Below are positions 57,513 to 64,000 of a stretch of DNA of 64,000 nt, piece after piece. Under the pieces are notes generated by a model that was not told where the DNA came from, ran no database searches, and saw only the letters and a program-made list of their open reading frames with translations. The translations under genes were made by a program, and so were the position numbers. Within the stretch, counting starts at the first letter, position 1. Each line of letters begins with the position of its first letter. Source of the stretch: Actinomycetota bacterium (lineage in GTDB: Bacteria > Actinomycetota > Acidimicrobiia > Acidimicrobiales > Ilumatobacteraceae); contig JAUSLV010000033.1 in NCBI GenBank assembly GCA_030645495.1, forward strand, positions 124,001 through 188,000, read 5' to 3'.

Positions 57513-59156
57513 TCAGCAGTACATGGTTTCGGCGGTGAACGTGTCGCCGACGGTGGTGCTGTTGCCGCGCACGTCGGTGGCGGTGACGCTCCAGGTGTAC
57601 GTGCCCGGCTTGTTGATCACCATGTAGCCGGTCCAGGTGCCGCGGTACTCGAACATCTCGACCGTGCCGGGTGTCGGCCCGGCCCAGGTGAGCGTGATCG
57701 GGGTCTGCAGGGCCGACTCGTCGGTGATCGAGCCGATCACCGTCTGCGTGGGACCGAAGCACACCTTGCCGCTGGGGCCTTTGAGGTTCACGACCGGCGG
57801 GTTCTCCACCGTGGCGCGCAGCACGATCGTGGCGGCGGCACCGTACGAGTCGACGACCGAGAGCGTGCGTTCGATGTCGCCCTCGGGCTGGCCGGTGCGG
57901 TTCAGCGCGGCGGTGAACGTGAGGTGCTGGCCGGGCAGCAATGTGCCACCGAGCGTGGAGATGGTGAACGGTGCCTGTGAGCCGTGCACCACGAACTCGA
58001 TCGGCTGGCCGCCGGGGTTGAACAGGTCGAGGTTGCGCGAGGTGCGAGTGGCCTCGAGGTCGATCAGCCCGCCCGACAGCACCACGCTGCCCGGCACCGG
58101 GGCGAGCGTGGTGGGCGCCTCGGTGGTGGCGGTGGTACTGGGAGTGAGCGTGGTGACCGTCGTCTCCACCGCCACCGTGGTGACGGTGCTGTCGGTCGGT
58201 GGGGCGCTGCCGTCGTCGGCCCCGGCGATGATCGCGCCGCCGCCCACGCCGATCAGCACGGCCAGCGCCCCGCCCAACAGCAGCGCGGGCAGGCGCAGGT
58301 GGCGAACCAGGCGAGGGAAGCCGCCGTCGGCATCGAACGTGTAGGCGTGAGGCGGCGCCGAACCCGGCAGGCCGGCCTTGGCGAGGATCTGGTCGCGCAG
58401 TGAGGGCGGGGCGGCGAACGCCGGCGAGACACCGAGCAGGGCGATCGGGGCGGCCTTCTTCTTGGTGCGCTCGCACGTCTCGCAGCTCTCGATGTGGCGG
58501 GCCACCCGCTTGCGGATCAACACGGTGAACTCGCCGTCCCAGCCGCGGAGAATGTCGGCCAGGTCGGCGCAGTCCTTGCGGCCTGCACGGGCCACCACCA
58601 GCGCGCCCAGGCTGCGGTCGACGCGGTCGCGCATGCGGTGCACCAGCGTGTAGCTCTGCTCGGCGCTCACGCCCAGGGCGGCGGCCAGGTCGGCGCCCTG
58701 CAGGCCCTGGCGCACGCTGAGTTCCAGCACCAGCTGGTCGCGCTCGTCCAGGCCGCAGGCGGCGCTGCGCACGAGTTCGGCGAGTTCGGCGGCCGACACG
58801 GCTTCGCCTTCCGCGTCGGGAGCGATCGGGGCGGCCATTTCAGCGCCCCCTGTCAGAGCAGAGAAGTCGGTGGGCAGGGCCCTGCCGCGCTTGCGCGAGC
58901 GCCGGTACACCTCGTTGCGCAGGATGGCGTACAGCCACGGCTTCAGCCGCTCGGGCTCGCGCAGCTGCCCCATCCGCTCGGCGGCGATCAGGAACACGTC
59001 CTGCATCGCATCGGCGGCCTCGTGCCGGTCGCGCAGCATCGCTGCCGCCGTGTCGTACAGGCCGGTGGAGAAGCGGTCGTAGATGCCTGCGAGCGCGCCC
59101 CGGTCGCCCGCCGTGTAGGCGGTGACCAGCTGTGCGTCGGTTCGCATCTCGGACAT
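57513..59156 (-). CDS. ECF sigma factor fused to zinc motif, TM helix and extracellular domain
   Basis: This 547-residue protein combines modules usually split between a sigma and an anti-sigma factor. Sigma region 2 spans about residues 8-90 (DRHEAADAMQDVFLIAAERM). Region 4 spans about 125-185 (LELSVRQGLQGADLAAALGV). The anti-sigma-type zinc motif His221-xxx-Cys225-xx-Cys228 follows. A membrane helix lies at about 289-311, then a Thr-rich linker and an Ig-like extracellular domain to residue 547. It should sense an envelope signal and control transcription from the membrane or after proteolytic release. Comparable fusions are known in some actinobacterial ECF groups. No separate anti-sigma gene is adjacent. 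Confidence 0.87.
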   Translation of the reverse strand: MSEMRTDAQLVTAYTAGDRGALAGIYDRFSTGLYDTAAAMLRDRHEAADAMQDVFLIAAERMGQLREPERLKPWLYAILRNEVYRRSRKRGRALPTDFSALTGGAEMAAPIAPDAEGEAVSAAELAELVRSAACGLDERDQLVLELSVRQGLQGADLAAALGVSAEQSYTLVHRMRDRVDRSLGALVVARAGRKDCADLADILRGWDGEFTVLIRKRVARHIESCETCERTKKKAAPIALLGVSPAFAAPPSLRDQILAKAGLPGSAPPHAYTFDADGGFPRLVRHLRLPALLLGGALAVLIGVGGGAIIAGADDGSAPPTDSTVTTVAVETTVTTLTPSTTATTEAPTTLAPVPGSVVLSGGLIDLEATRTSRNLDLFNPGGQPIEFVVHGSQAPFTISTLGGTLLPGQHLTFTAALNRTGQPEGDIERTLSVVDSYGAAATIVLRATVENPPVVNLKGPSGKVCFGPTQTVIGSITDESALQTPITLTWAGPTPGTVEMFEYRGTWTGYMVINKPGTYTWSVTATDVRGNSTTVGDTFTAETMYC

Positions 59157-59239
59157 CGGTCATTGGTCCTTCTCCTCAGCAGTTCAGAGCGTCGGTCCGG
59201 ACCGTCCTTTCACTTTTCTCGCCGTCGGGTGCACATTGT

Positions 59240-60010
59240 TCACGGTTCGGGGGCCCAGTGGAAGGTCATTCGCCGTTGCAGCAGGTCGCCGGGCTGCAGT
59301 CTTGTTGCTCCGCCAATGGTGAACGCGTCGGGTGGGCCGCTCTGTGGTTCCACGCAGAGCGCATCGTCGAGGCCGTCGAACACGACCCAGTGGTCGCAAT
59401 CGCTGGCCACCGTGAGCGTGAGGCCGGGGTAGCGCAGCCGCAGGGGGCCACGCGGGCCGGTGAAGCAGTCGTCCCACGGGTGCGGGGCCGGTTCGATCAG
59501 CACCGGCACGGCCATGTGGTCGAGGTCGCGGCGGTACATGTGGGTGAACTCCAGGTCGGCGTCGGGCGGCTTCACGAAGCACGGGTGCCAGCCCACCACG
59601 GCGGGCATCGCCAGCGCGGTGGCGTACACGGTCAGCACGCACGTGACGCCCTGCTCGTGCAGGTGGATGTGCTGGTGGGCGGTGCCGCCGAAGGGCCAGT
59701 CGAGCCGGCATTGCAACTCGCAGTGGTCGCGGCCGGCATCCAGCACCTCCCACTCGGCAGTGAACGTGGTGCCGTGGATCGCGTGCGGGGCCAGGTTGAT
59801 CGGCAGCCGGTACGGCCGGTCGTCGAACGTGAAGCGGCCCTCGCGCACCCGCCCGGCCCACGGCGCCATCGGAAAGCTGCCCCAGCCCATCGCCCCGCGC
59901 GAGGGGTGGTGCTGCAGCAGGTCGCGGCTGCCCACCCGCAGGCGGCCCAGGCGGCCACCATCCAGGGGGTGCACGGTCAGGCGTGCGTCACCCGCCTCCA
60001 GCTCGATCAT
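59240..60010 (-). CDS. Aldose 1-epimerase-family protein
   Basis: This 256-residue beta-sandwich protein fits the mutarotase family: GGRLGRLRVGSRDLL near residue 18, FPMAPWAGRVREGRF, HAIHGTTFTAEW with the conserved His, and VVGWHPCFVKP. The family interconverts alpha and beta anomers of hexoses. ATG 60010 is used; in-frame ATGs 18 and 27 bases upstream are possible and none has a clear ribosome binding site. It is divergent from the nucleotidyltransferase at 60125. Confidence 0.82.
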   Translation of the reverse strand: MIELEAGDARLTVHPLDGGRLGRLRVGSRDLLQHHPSRGAMGWGSFPMAPWAGRVREGRFTFDDRPYRLPINLAPHAIHGTTFTAEWEVLDAGRDHCELQCRLDWPFGGTAHQHIHLHEQGVTCVLTVYATALAMPAVVGWHPCFVKPPDADLEFTHMYRRDLDHMAVPVLIEPAPHPWDDCFTGPRGPLRLRYPGLTLTVASDCDHWVVFDGLDDALCVEPQSGPPDAFTIGGATRLQPGDLLQRRMTFHWAPEP

Positions 60011-60124
60011 GGGTGTTGGTCTTATCATTCGCGGCATGGCCGCAACGGTCACTCGCATCACCTTTGGTGTCGGGTCCCGAAGTGGGTGAATGCGCAGGCG
60101 ACCGACCACGGTGATGGGACTACG

Positions 60125-60442
60125 ATGCGACTCATGGCCGTCGTGTCTGACCGCGTGCTGATCGAGGATCCCGACGCGCTCGCGGAGATCTGCCGACGCT
60201 ACGGAGTGGTGCGGTTGGAGGTGTTCGGGTCGATCAGTCGGGGAACCGCTCGGGCGGACAGCGATGTCGACCTGCTCTATGAGTTGGCTCCTGACGCCCG
60301 CCTCGGCTGGGCGATTGAGTCCCTTGCGGACGAACTTGCGGAGGTCATCGGCCGGCCAATCGACCTCGTCTCGCGCCGTTCCCTGCATCGGCGGCTGCGT
60401 GATGGCGTGCTCGCCGACGCGAGGGTCATCTATGCGGCGTGA
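60125..60442 (+). CDS. MntA-like nucleotidyltransferase antitoxin
   Basis: This 105-residue protein is a minimal nucleotidyltransferase with the motif FGSISRGTARADSDVDLLYE (GS...RG...SDxDL). In MntA-HepT modules such a protein AMPylates and silences the HEPN toxin HepT encoded just downstream. Here the expected toxin gene is reduced to a 17-codon remnant (60432-60485). ATG 60125 and 60134 are both possible starts. It now appears to be an orphan antitoxin. Confidence 0.8.
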   Translation: MRLMAVVSDRVLIEDPDALAEICRRYGVVRLEVFGSISRGTARADSDVDLLYELAPDARLGWAIESLADELAEVIGRPIDLVSRRSLHRRLRDGVLADARVIYAA

Positions 60443-60485
60443 GGTCCTCCTCATCGAGGAGATGAAGACCTCGGCCTGCGAATGA
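60432..60485 (+). pseudogene. HepT toxin remnant, first 17 codons
   Basis: Overlapping the end of the MntA-like gene, an ATG at 60432 begins MRREVLLIEEMKTSACE and stops at 60483-60485. HEPN/DUF86 toxins of MntA-HepT modules start in the same way, with a short basic residue run followed by LLIEDM. The remaining roughly 100 codons with the HEPN motif are missing, and dtd follows 21 bases later. A deletion of the toxin is the simplest reading; a fortuitous short frame is possible. Confidence 0.45.
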
Positions 60486-60506
60486 ACCGGCCGTAGCATT
60501 CGCGGC

Positions 60507-60944
60507 ATGCGTGCAGTGGTGCAGCGGGTGCGATCGGCGAAGGTGACCGTCGGGGGCGAGGTGGTTGGCGCCATCGGTCAGGGCCTGTGCGTGCTGGTAG
60601 GCGTGACCCACGACGACACGCCGGCGCACGCCCGCAAGCTGGCCGACAAGGTGTGGAACCTGCGGGTCATGGATGACGAGGCGGGCGTGATGAACCGCAG
60701 CGTGGCCGACACCACTCGCGAGGTGCTGGTGGTCAGCCAGTTCACGCTGTACGGCGACACCAGCGGCGGCCGCCGACCGAGTTGGATCGCCGCCGCCCGC
60801 CCCGAGCACGCCGAACCCCTCGTGCAGCTGGTGATCGATCAGCTGCGCGAGCTGGGGGCCACGGTGGCCACGGGCAGGTTCCGCACGGACATGCTGGTGG
60901 CGATCGAGAACGACGGCCCCGTCACGGTGATCGTCGAGGTGTGA
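60507..60944 (+). CDS. dtd: D-aminoacyl-tRNA deacylase
   Basis: This 145-residue protein is a canonical Dtd. It begins MRAVVQRVRSAKVTVGGEVV and has the two active-site motifs SQFTLYGD and NDGPVT, as well as GGRRPSW. It removes D-amino acids, and glycine mischarged on tRNA-Ala, from tRNAs, protecting translation. It is a housekeeping gene with no clear partner here. Confidence 0.95.
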   Translation: MRAVVQRVRSAKVTVGGEVVGAIGQGLCVLVGVTHDDTPAHARKLADKVWNLRVMDDEAGVMNRSVADTTREVLVVSQFTLYGDTSGGRRPSWIAAARPEHAEPLVQLVIDQLRELGATVATGRFRTDMLVAIENDGPVTVIVEV

Positions 60945-61035
60945 GGTCGGTGTGCACACTGAGGCTGCGGCGGAGTTCAGGTGGAGGGTTGCGGTGCCAC
61001 ACTTGTGGAATGCGTTTCATTTGAAGGAGAGACGG

Positions 61036-61311
61036 ATGGATGACCCCACAACCCATAGGACTGCCTCGGGGCGGGTGCTTACCGACGCCGACATCGAGGC
61101 GTTGGCCGACGAGGCCGAACGTGGGTATGACCTGAACGCGCTGCGGCGTCGTCGTGGACGCCCGTTGCTGGGGTCGGCTCCGGCCGAGGTGGTGCCGGTA
61201 CGTATCGATTCAGAGCTGAAGGCGGCGATCGATGCGCGTGCCACGGCCGACGAGACGACCACGAGCGAGGTCATCCGCGAGGCGCTGCGCAGGTATCTCG
61301 ACGTCGCCTGA
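61036..61311 (+). CDS. Ribbon-helix-helix (CopG-like) protein, probable orphan antitoxin
   Basis: ATG 61036 follows a strong AAGGAGA ribosome binding site, so the longer frame from 60952 is rejected. The 91-residue protein has a charged N-terminal half and a C-terminal ribbon-helix-helix: VVPVRIDSELKAAIDARATA then TTSEVIREALRRYL. This is the pattern of small RHH antitoxins and repressors. No toxin gene is present on either side. Confidence 0.78.
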   Translation: MDDPTTHRTASGRVLTDADIEALADEAERGYDLNALRRRRGRPLLGSAPAEVVPVRIDSELKAAIDARATADETTTSEVIREALRRYLDVA

Positions 61312-61335
61312 GCCTGGTGCGGCCGAGCGGCTCAG
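61308..61335. terminator. Hairpin at convergent gene ends
   Basis: CTGAGCC at 61308-61314 pairs with GGCTCAG at 61329-61335 around a 14-base loop. It overlaps the stop codons of the RHH gene (61311) and the convergent membrane-anchored protein gene (61332). Confidence 0.45.
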
Positions 61336-62366
61336 AGCTTGATGGTGGTGAATGTCAGGCCGCTCGGCGATGCGCCGGCGATGGTGACGGTTGTGCCGTG
61401 CACTGCAATGGAAGGTGCCATTTCGAATGCGACGTTCCAGGAGTCGAGCCCGGGATCGACAGAGACGGCGGTCACGGTTCGATCATCGATCACCAGCAGT
61501 ACTGGATGAGCGGCGTCCTGGGGCACACCGAGCAGCACGGTTCTACCGTCGGAGAGCTGTGCCTGCCTGAGGCCGCCCCACCCGTTCGGGCCGACATCGA
61601 TGGCGAAGGGTTCGGAACTGTCGTTCGTTTGCACGATCAGACGGTTCTTCTCGTCGTTCCACCAGCGGAGCCCATCGATGCGAGATGCAGTCGGGGCTGC
61701 TGTCGAGCCGTCCGGGCCGAGCGTAACGATCGAGTAGAGGTGTTGGTCGCTCGGATTCCTCACCGCGAGCGTAGAGGCTTCGTCGAGAACGAAATCGAGT
61801 CCAGTCGAAAGCCGTTGCACCATGTCCGGGAGTTCGTAGTTGGCTCCCGAGATGATGTCGACGGCGAGGCCGTCACCCAGGTTGATCGCCAGGATCATGC
61901 TGGCGTCCGGCGAGGGAACGAGCACGGAGAACCATGGGTTGGGGAGTTCGGCGAACGTGCTGAGTCCACCCGACGCGTCGACCACCTGCACCCTCGACGC
62001 TACGGGGTCGAGAATGACGATCCGGCCGTCAGCGAGTGCGGCGATAGCGTTCGCTCCACGCTCCGGCGCATTGGCATCACGGCCGAACGCGGTGAACGGG
62101 ATCACGATCGTGGCCTGCGCCGTCCCACGGTCGACGGTGGTCACCACGGTGGCGGGTTCGCCACCCGCACCCGGAGCGGCGGTGGTGGGCGACGGCACCG
62201 AGGAACCGTCATCCAAGCTCACCACAGTGGCGTCGGCAACTGTTCCCGGCGGTTGCGCTGAGTCGTCGGCCAGGTTGGCGATGGATACGACGACGAGCAC
62301 CGCGACCGCAACAGCTGCCACGCCTCCGAGGACGAGTGACCAGCTCCGTCGTGTTGCCACGTTCAT
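61332..62366 (-). CDS. Membrane-anchored beta-propeller-like protein
   Basis: ATG 62366 (MNVATRRSWSLVLGG) is chosen because it opens an N-terminal membrane helix (residues about 11-29). A short Pro/Thr linker follows. The remaining 250 residues of this 344-residue protein show repeated strand-turn patterns such as AIAALADGRIVILDPVASRV and LPNPWFSVLVPSPDASMILA, suggesting a beta-propeller on the outside. No catalytic motif is visible. It is divergent, by 94 bases, from a lipoprotein with similar propeller-like texture, so the two may share a role at the cell surface. Confidence 0.68.
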   Translation of the reverse strand: MNVATRRSWSLVLGGVAAVAVAVLVVVSIANLADDSAQPPGTVADATVVSLDDGSSVPSPTTAAPGAGGEPATVVTTVDRGTAQATIVIPFTAFGRDANAPERGANAIAALADGRIVILDPVASRVQVVDASGGLSTFAELPNPWFSVLVPSPDASMILAINLGDGLAVDIISGANYELPDMVQRLSTGLDFVLDEASTLAVRNPSDQHLYSIVTLGPDGSTAAPTASRIDGLRWWNDEKNRLIVQTNDSSEPFAIDVGPNGWGGLRQAQLSDGRTVLLGVPQDAAHPVLLVIDDRTVTAVSVDPGLDSWNVAFEMAPSIAVHGTTVTIAGASPSGLTFTTIKL

Positions 62367-62460
62367 CCGCCGCCTTCCTGGGGCTCCCGACCAGAACACG
62401 GCCCTGTGTCCTGATGACCCTGTCGGCCCAGAGGAATCCCTCGGTTACTCTAGATGCGAC

Positions 62461-63549
62461 ATGGATGTGACCGCGCGGTGGATCGGGGCGCTGGTGCTGC
62501 TGGCTGGTTGCGGCGGCGCGGCGGGTTCTCCTGGAGCAGGCTCTGCGAGCCCGACCGTTGAACCGTCTACGGGCGCTTCCGACTCGACAGCGGCAACGGT
62601 CGCGATCACCGGCTCGTCCGCCGAGGTGACCGAGCCGTACTCGCTGGTGATCGGGGAAGTGAGTGTCCCGCAGCCCGAAGTGCTCGCGTCCTTGCCCGTG
62701 GTGGTCGCTCCTGCGCAGATCCCGGCGATTGACTACGACCCGGCTGATACGAGCTGGCAGACGGCAACCGGATTCGCGTATGCCGGCGGCAGGGTCTGGG
62801 TGCTGGAGTCGTCGCAGCGGGTGCTGCTGCGTAGCGACGGGGCCGATGGATGGCAGACGCTCGAGATGCCCGATGTCGTCGACGGCGCACGTGACTTCGC
62901 CATGTCGAGCGATGGAACAGTCGCGTTCGTGGTGTTGGCGAACGAGGTGATTCCGTTTCGGGTCGGTTCGATGTCGGTGACTGAGCTGCCGCGGATCGTG
63001 TTGTCCCATCAGGGCATTCATTGGAGCAATGCGTCTGGGATGACGCAGGCAGGGCCGGCTGGTCTGGTGGTAGGCGCGCGCTCGGAATCAAAGCGCTTGG
63101 TGGCATTGCCGAACGGGACCGCAGCCGCACAGAACTCTGCGCGAAATGCGCTGGGAACGGACCGCTATGGGGTGCTACCCACTGCCGACCCGCCGGTGGT
63201 TGTGCTGTTTCGCGGCGACCGGATCGACACCCGTTACGAGATCTCGTTCTCCGGCGAGGGGTCGATCGCGGCGGATGAGGTCAACTACGTCGGGGGCCAA
63301 GTTGTCATTACGGGGGACAACAGCGAAGTCATCGTGTTGTGGGTCCACCTGAAGGATGAGACCATGGCCCGACTCGCGCTGGTCGTCAACGATCACCAAC
63401 TCGTGAGGGCGATCGAGCTGTCTGGCACAGGTGCGAGTTTCGATGGTGGAGATATCGAGGTCGACAGCTCTGGGGGTTCGGTCGTGGTTGCGGTGACTCG
63501 CGGCGACCCACTTCAGGTCGACTTCGCGACGATCGACTTGAGAACCTGA
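62461..63549 (+). CDS. Secreted beta-propeller-like lipoprotein
   Basis: This 362-residue protein starts at ATG 62461 with a short lipoprotein signal (MDVTARWIGALVLLAGC, Cys17) and a Ser/Thr/Gly linker. The mature part has repeats such as GRVWVLESSQRVLLRSDGAD and DFAMSSDGTVAFVVLANEVI, typical of propeller blades. I find no enzyme motif. It is convergent with the lnt gene and divergent from a membrane-anchored protein of similar type. Its function is unknown. Confidence 0.7.
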   Translation: MDVTARWIGALVLLAGCGGAAGSPGAGSASPTVEPSTGASDSTAATVAITGSSAEVTEPYSLVIGEVSVPQPEVLASLPVVVAPAQIPAIDYDPADTSWQTATGFAYAGGRVWVLESSQRVLLRSDGADGWQTLEMPDVVDGARDFAMSSDGTVAFVVLANEVIPFRVGSMSVTELPRIVLSHQGIHWSNASGMTQAGPAGLVVGARSESKRLVALPNGTAAAQNSARNALGTDRYGVLPTADPPVVVLFRGDRIDTRYEISFSGEGSIAADEVNYVGGQVVITGDNSEVIVLWVHLKDETMARLALVVNDHQLVRAIELSGTGASFDGGDIEVDSSGGSVVVAVTRGDPLQVDFATIDLRT

Positions 63550-63556
63550 GGACTGC

Positions 63557-64000
63557 TCACTCCGCCGGGAACTGGGGCTGATCTGTTCCGGGGGTGGGGA
63601 CGGAACGGCCCCGGAAACGGCGGTGGGACGGATCAGCCCCAGAAGCCGAGCGCCAGGTGGCGAACATGAACACCAGCAGCATCAGCGCCACCCAGGGCAG
63701 GTCGCCGGTGTGCGAGTACCAGGTGCGCACGTCGTGCAACGAGATGGTGCGGGTGATCACCTCTTGCTCGCTCACCGAGGTGCGCTGGAACACGTCGCCG
63801 TCGGGCGAGATGAACGCGCTGAACCCGGTGGGCGACGCTTGCACTACCCAACGGTGCTGCTCGATCGCCCGCAGCCGCGACGACGCCACCTGCTGGCTCT
63901 GCAGCACGGTGAGGGTGTAACTGCTGCCGTTGGTGGGGTTGATGATCAGCTGACCGCCGGCCTCCACACCCTCATTGGCGCGGCCCCCGAAGAACACCTC
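63557..64000 (-). CDS. lnt: Apolipoprotein N-acyltransferase, C-terminal part
   Basis: The minus-strand frame is open at the right edge, so only the last 148 residues are visible. They begin EVFFGGRANEGVEAGGQLII, which in Lnt follows directly after the catalytic Cys, and continue with NPTNGSSYTLTVLQSQQVAS and RLRAIEQHRWVVQASPTGFS of the nitrilase-like domain. The last membrane helix (WVALMLLVFMFATW) and a basic tail end the protein. Lnt adds the third acyl chain to lipoproteins, consistent with the many lipobox proteins in the window. Confidence 0.88.
   Translation of the reverse strand, partial: EVFFGGRANEGVEAGGQLIINPTNGSSYTLTVLQSQQVASSRLRAIEQHRWVVQASPTGFSAFISPDGDVFQRTSVSEQEVITRTISLHDVRTWYSHTGDLPWVALMLLVFMFATWRSASGADPSHRRFRGRSVPTPGTDQPQFPAE

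Noticed and set aside
1-64000. CRISPR array, rRNA operon or plasmid replication origin
   Set aside because: I found no regularly spaced repeats, no rRNA sequence and no iteron-rep arrangement by reading the sequence.

Overview
The window looks like the chromosome of a high-GC actinobacterium, probably of the class Acidimicrobiia. This rests on GC-rich codon use, frequent GTG starts, a DUF2342 protein, a PPOX-class flavin/F420 protein, MreB and an ECF sigma factor fused to its own membrane anchor. The taxonomic placement is inference; no 16S gene is present.

The window has two halves. From 1 to about 29,660 it appears to be accessory DNA made of two related integrated elements in tandem. Each element ends in a 3' fragment of a tRNA-Leu(UAA) gene (9125-9179 and 29609-29660). 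Upstream of both fragments the same short repeats sit at the same distances: TGCAC at -133 and -122, and CGGAC at about -78, -69, -37 and -18. The left element (1-9179, open at the left edge) holds a small excisionase-like protein and, divergent from it, a tightly overlapping operon: an RNase J-like metallo-beta-lactamase nuclease, a PD-(D/E)xK nuclease, an unknown Trp-rich protein, a HEPN-motif protein, a MUG/TDG-type DNA glycosylase and an EEP-fold nuclease. A phosphatase-fold protein and a two-helix membrane protein follow. I read this as a candidate undescribed anti-phage or DNA-processing system.

The second element (about 9180-29660) has no visible integrase. It carries a catabolic cluster: two amidase-signature hydrolases, a NylB/EstB-like serine hydrolase, an acyl-CoA ligase, an enoyl-CoA hydratase, SDR, nitroreductase and cupin proteins, three FAD oxidoreductases of amine-oxidase, DAO and phytoene-desaturase type, a complete Dpp/Opp-type ABC importer and a TetR regulator. 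Palindromes of the form GTTGT(A/G)CAAC lie upstream of four transcription units (9406-9636, 13056-13079, 17569-17592, 20901-20912), so the island behaves like one regulon. The likely job is import, amide hydrolysis, amine oxidation and CoA-dependent breakdown of an unidentified amide, peptide or lactam-type compound.

From about 29,900 to 64,000 the content looks like ordinary chromosome: secreted nucleoside hydrolase, GT2 glycosyltransferase, membrane SGNH hydrolase, TPP enzyme with reductases, enoyl-CoA hydratase and SDR pair, DUF2342 protein, degenerate HtrA, moaE, mreB, RNB ribonuclease, sugar dehydrogenase, tesB, ALDH7, ExoD, a GT4/methyltransferase/alpha-toroid operon, dtd and the 3' end of lnt. 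It includes small toxin-antitoxin-like loci (53428-54275, 60125-60485, 61036-61311). Several convergent gene pairs are separated by strong hairpins, two of which are copies of the same palindromic element. I see no CRISPR array, rRNA or complete tRNA gene.
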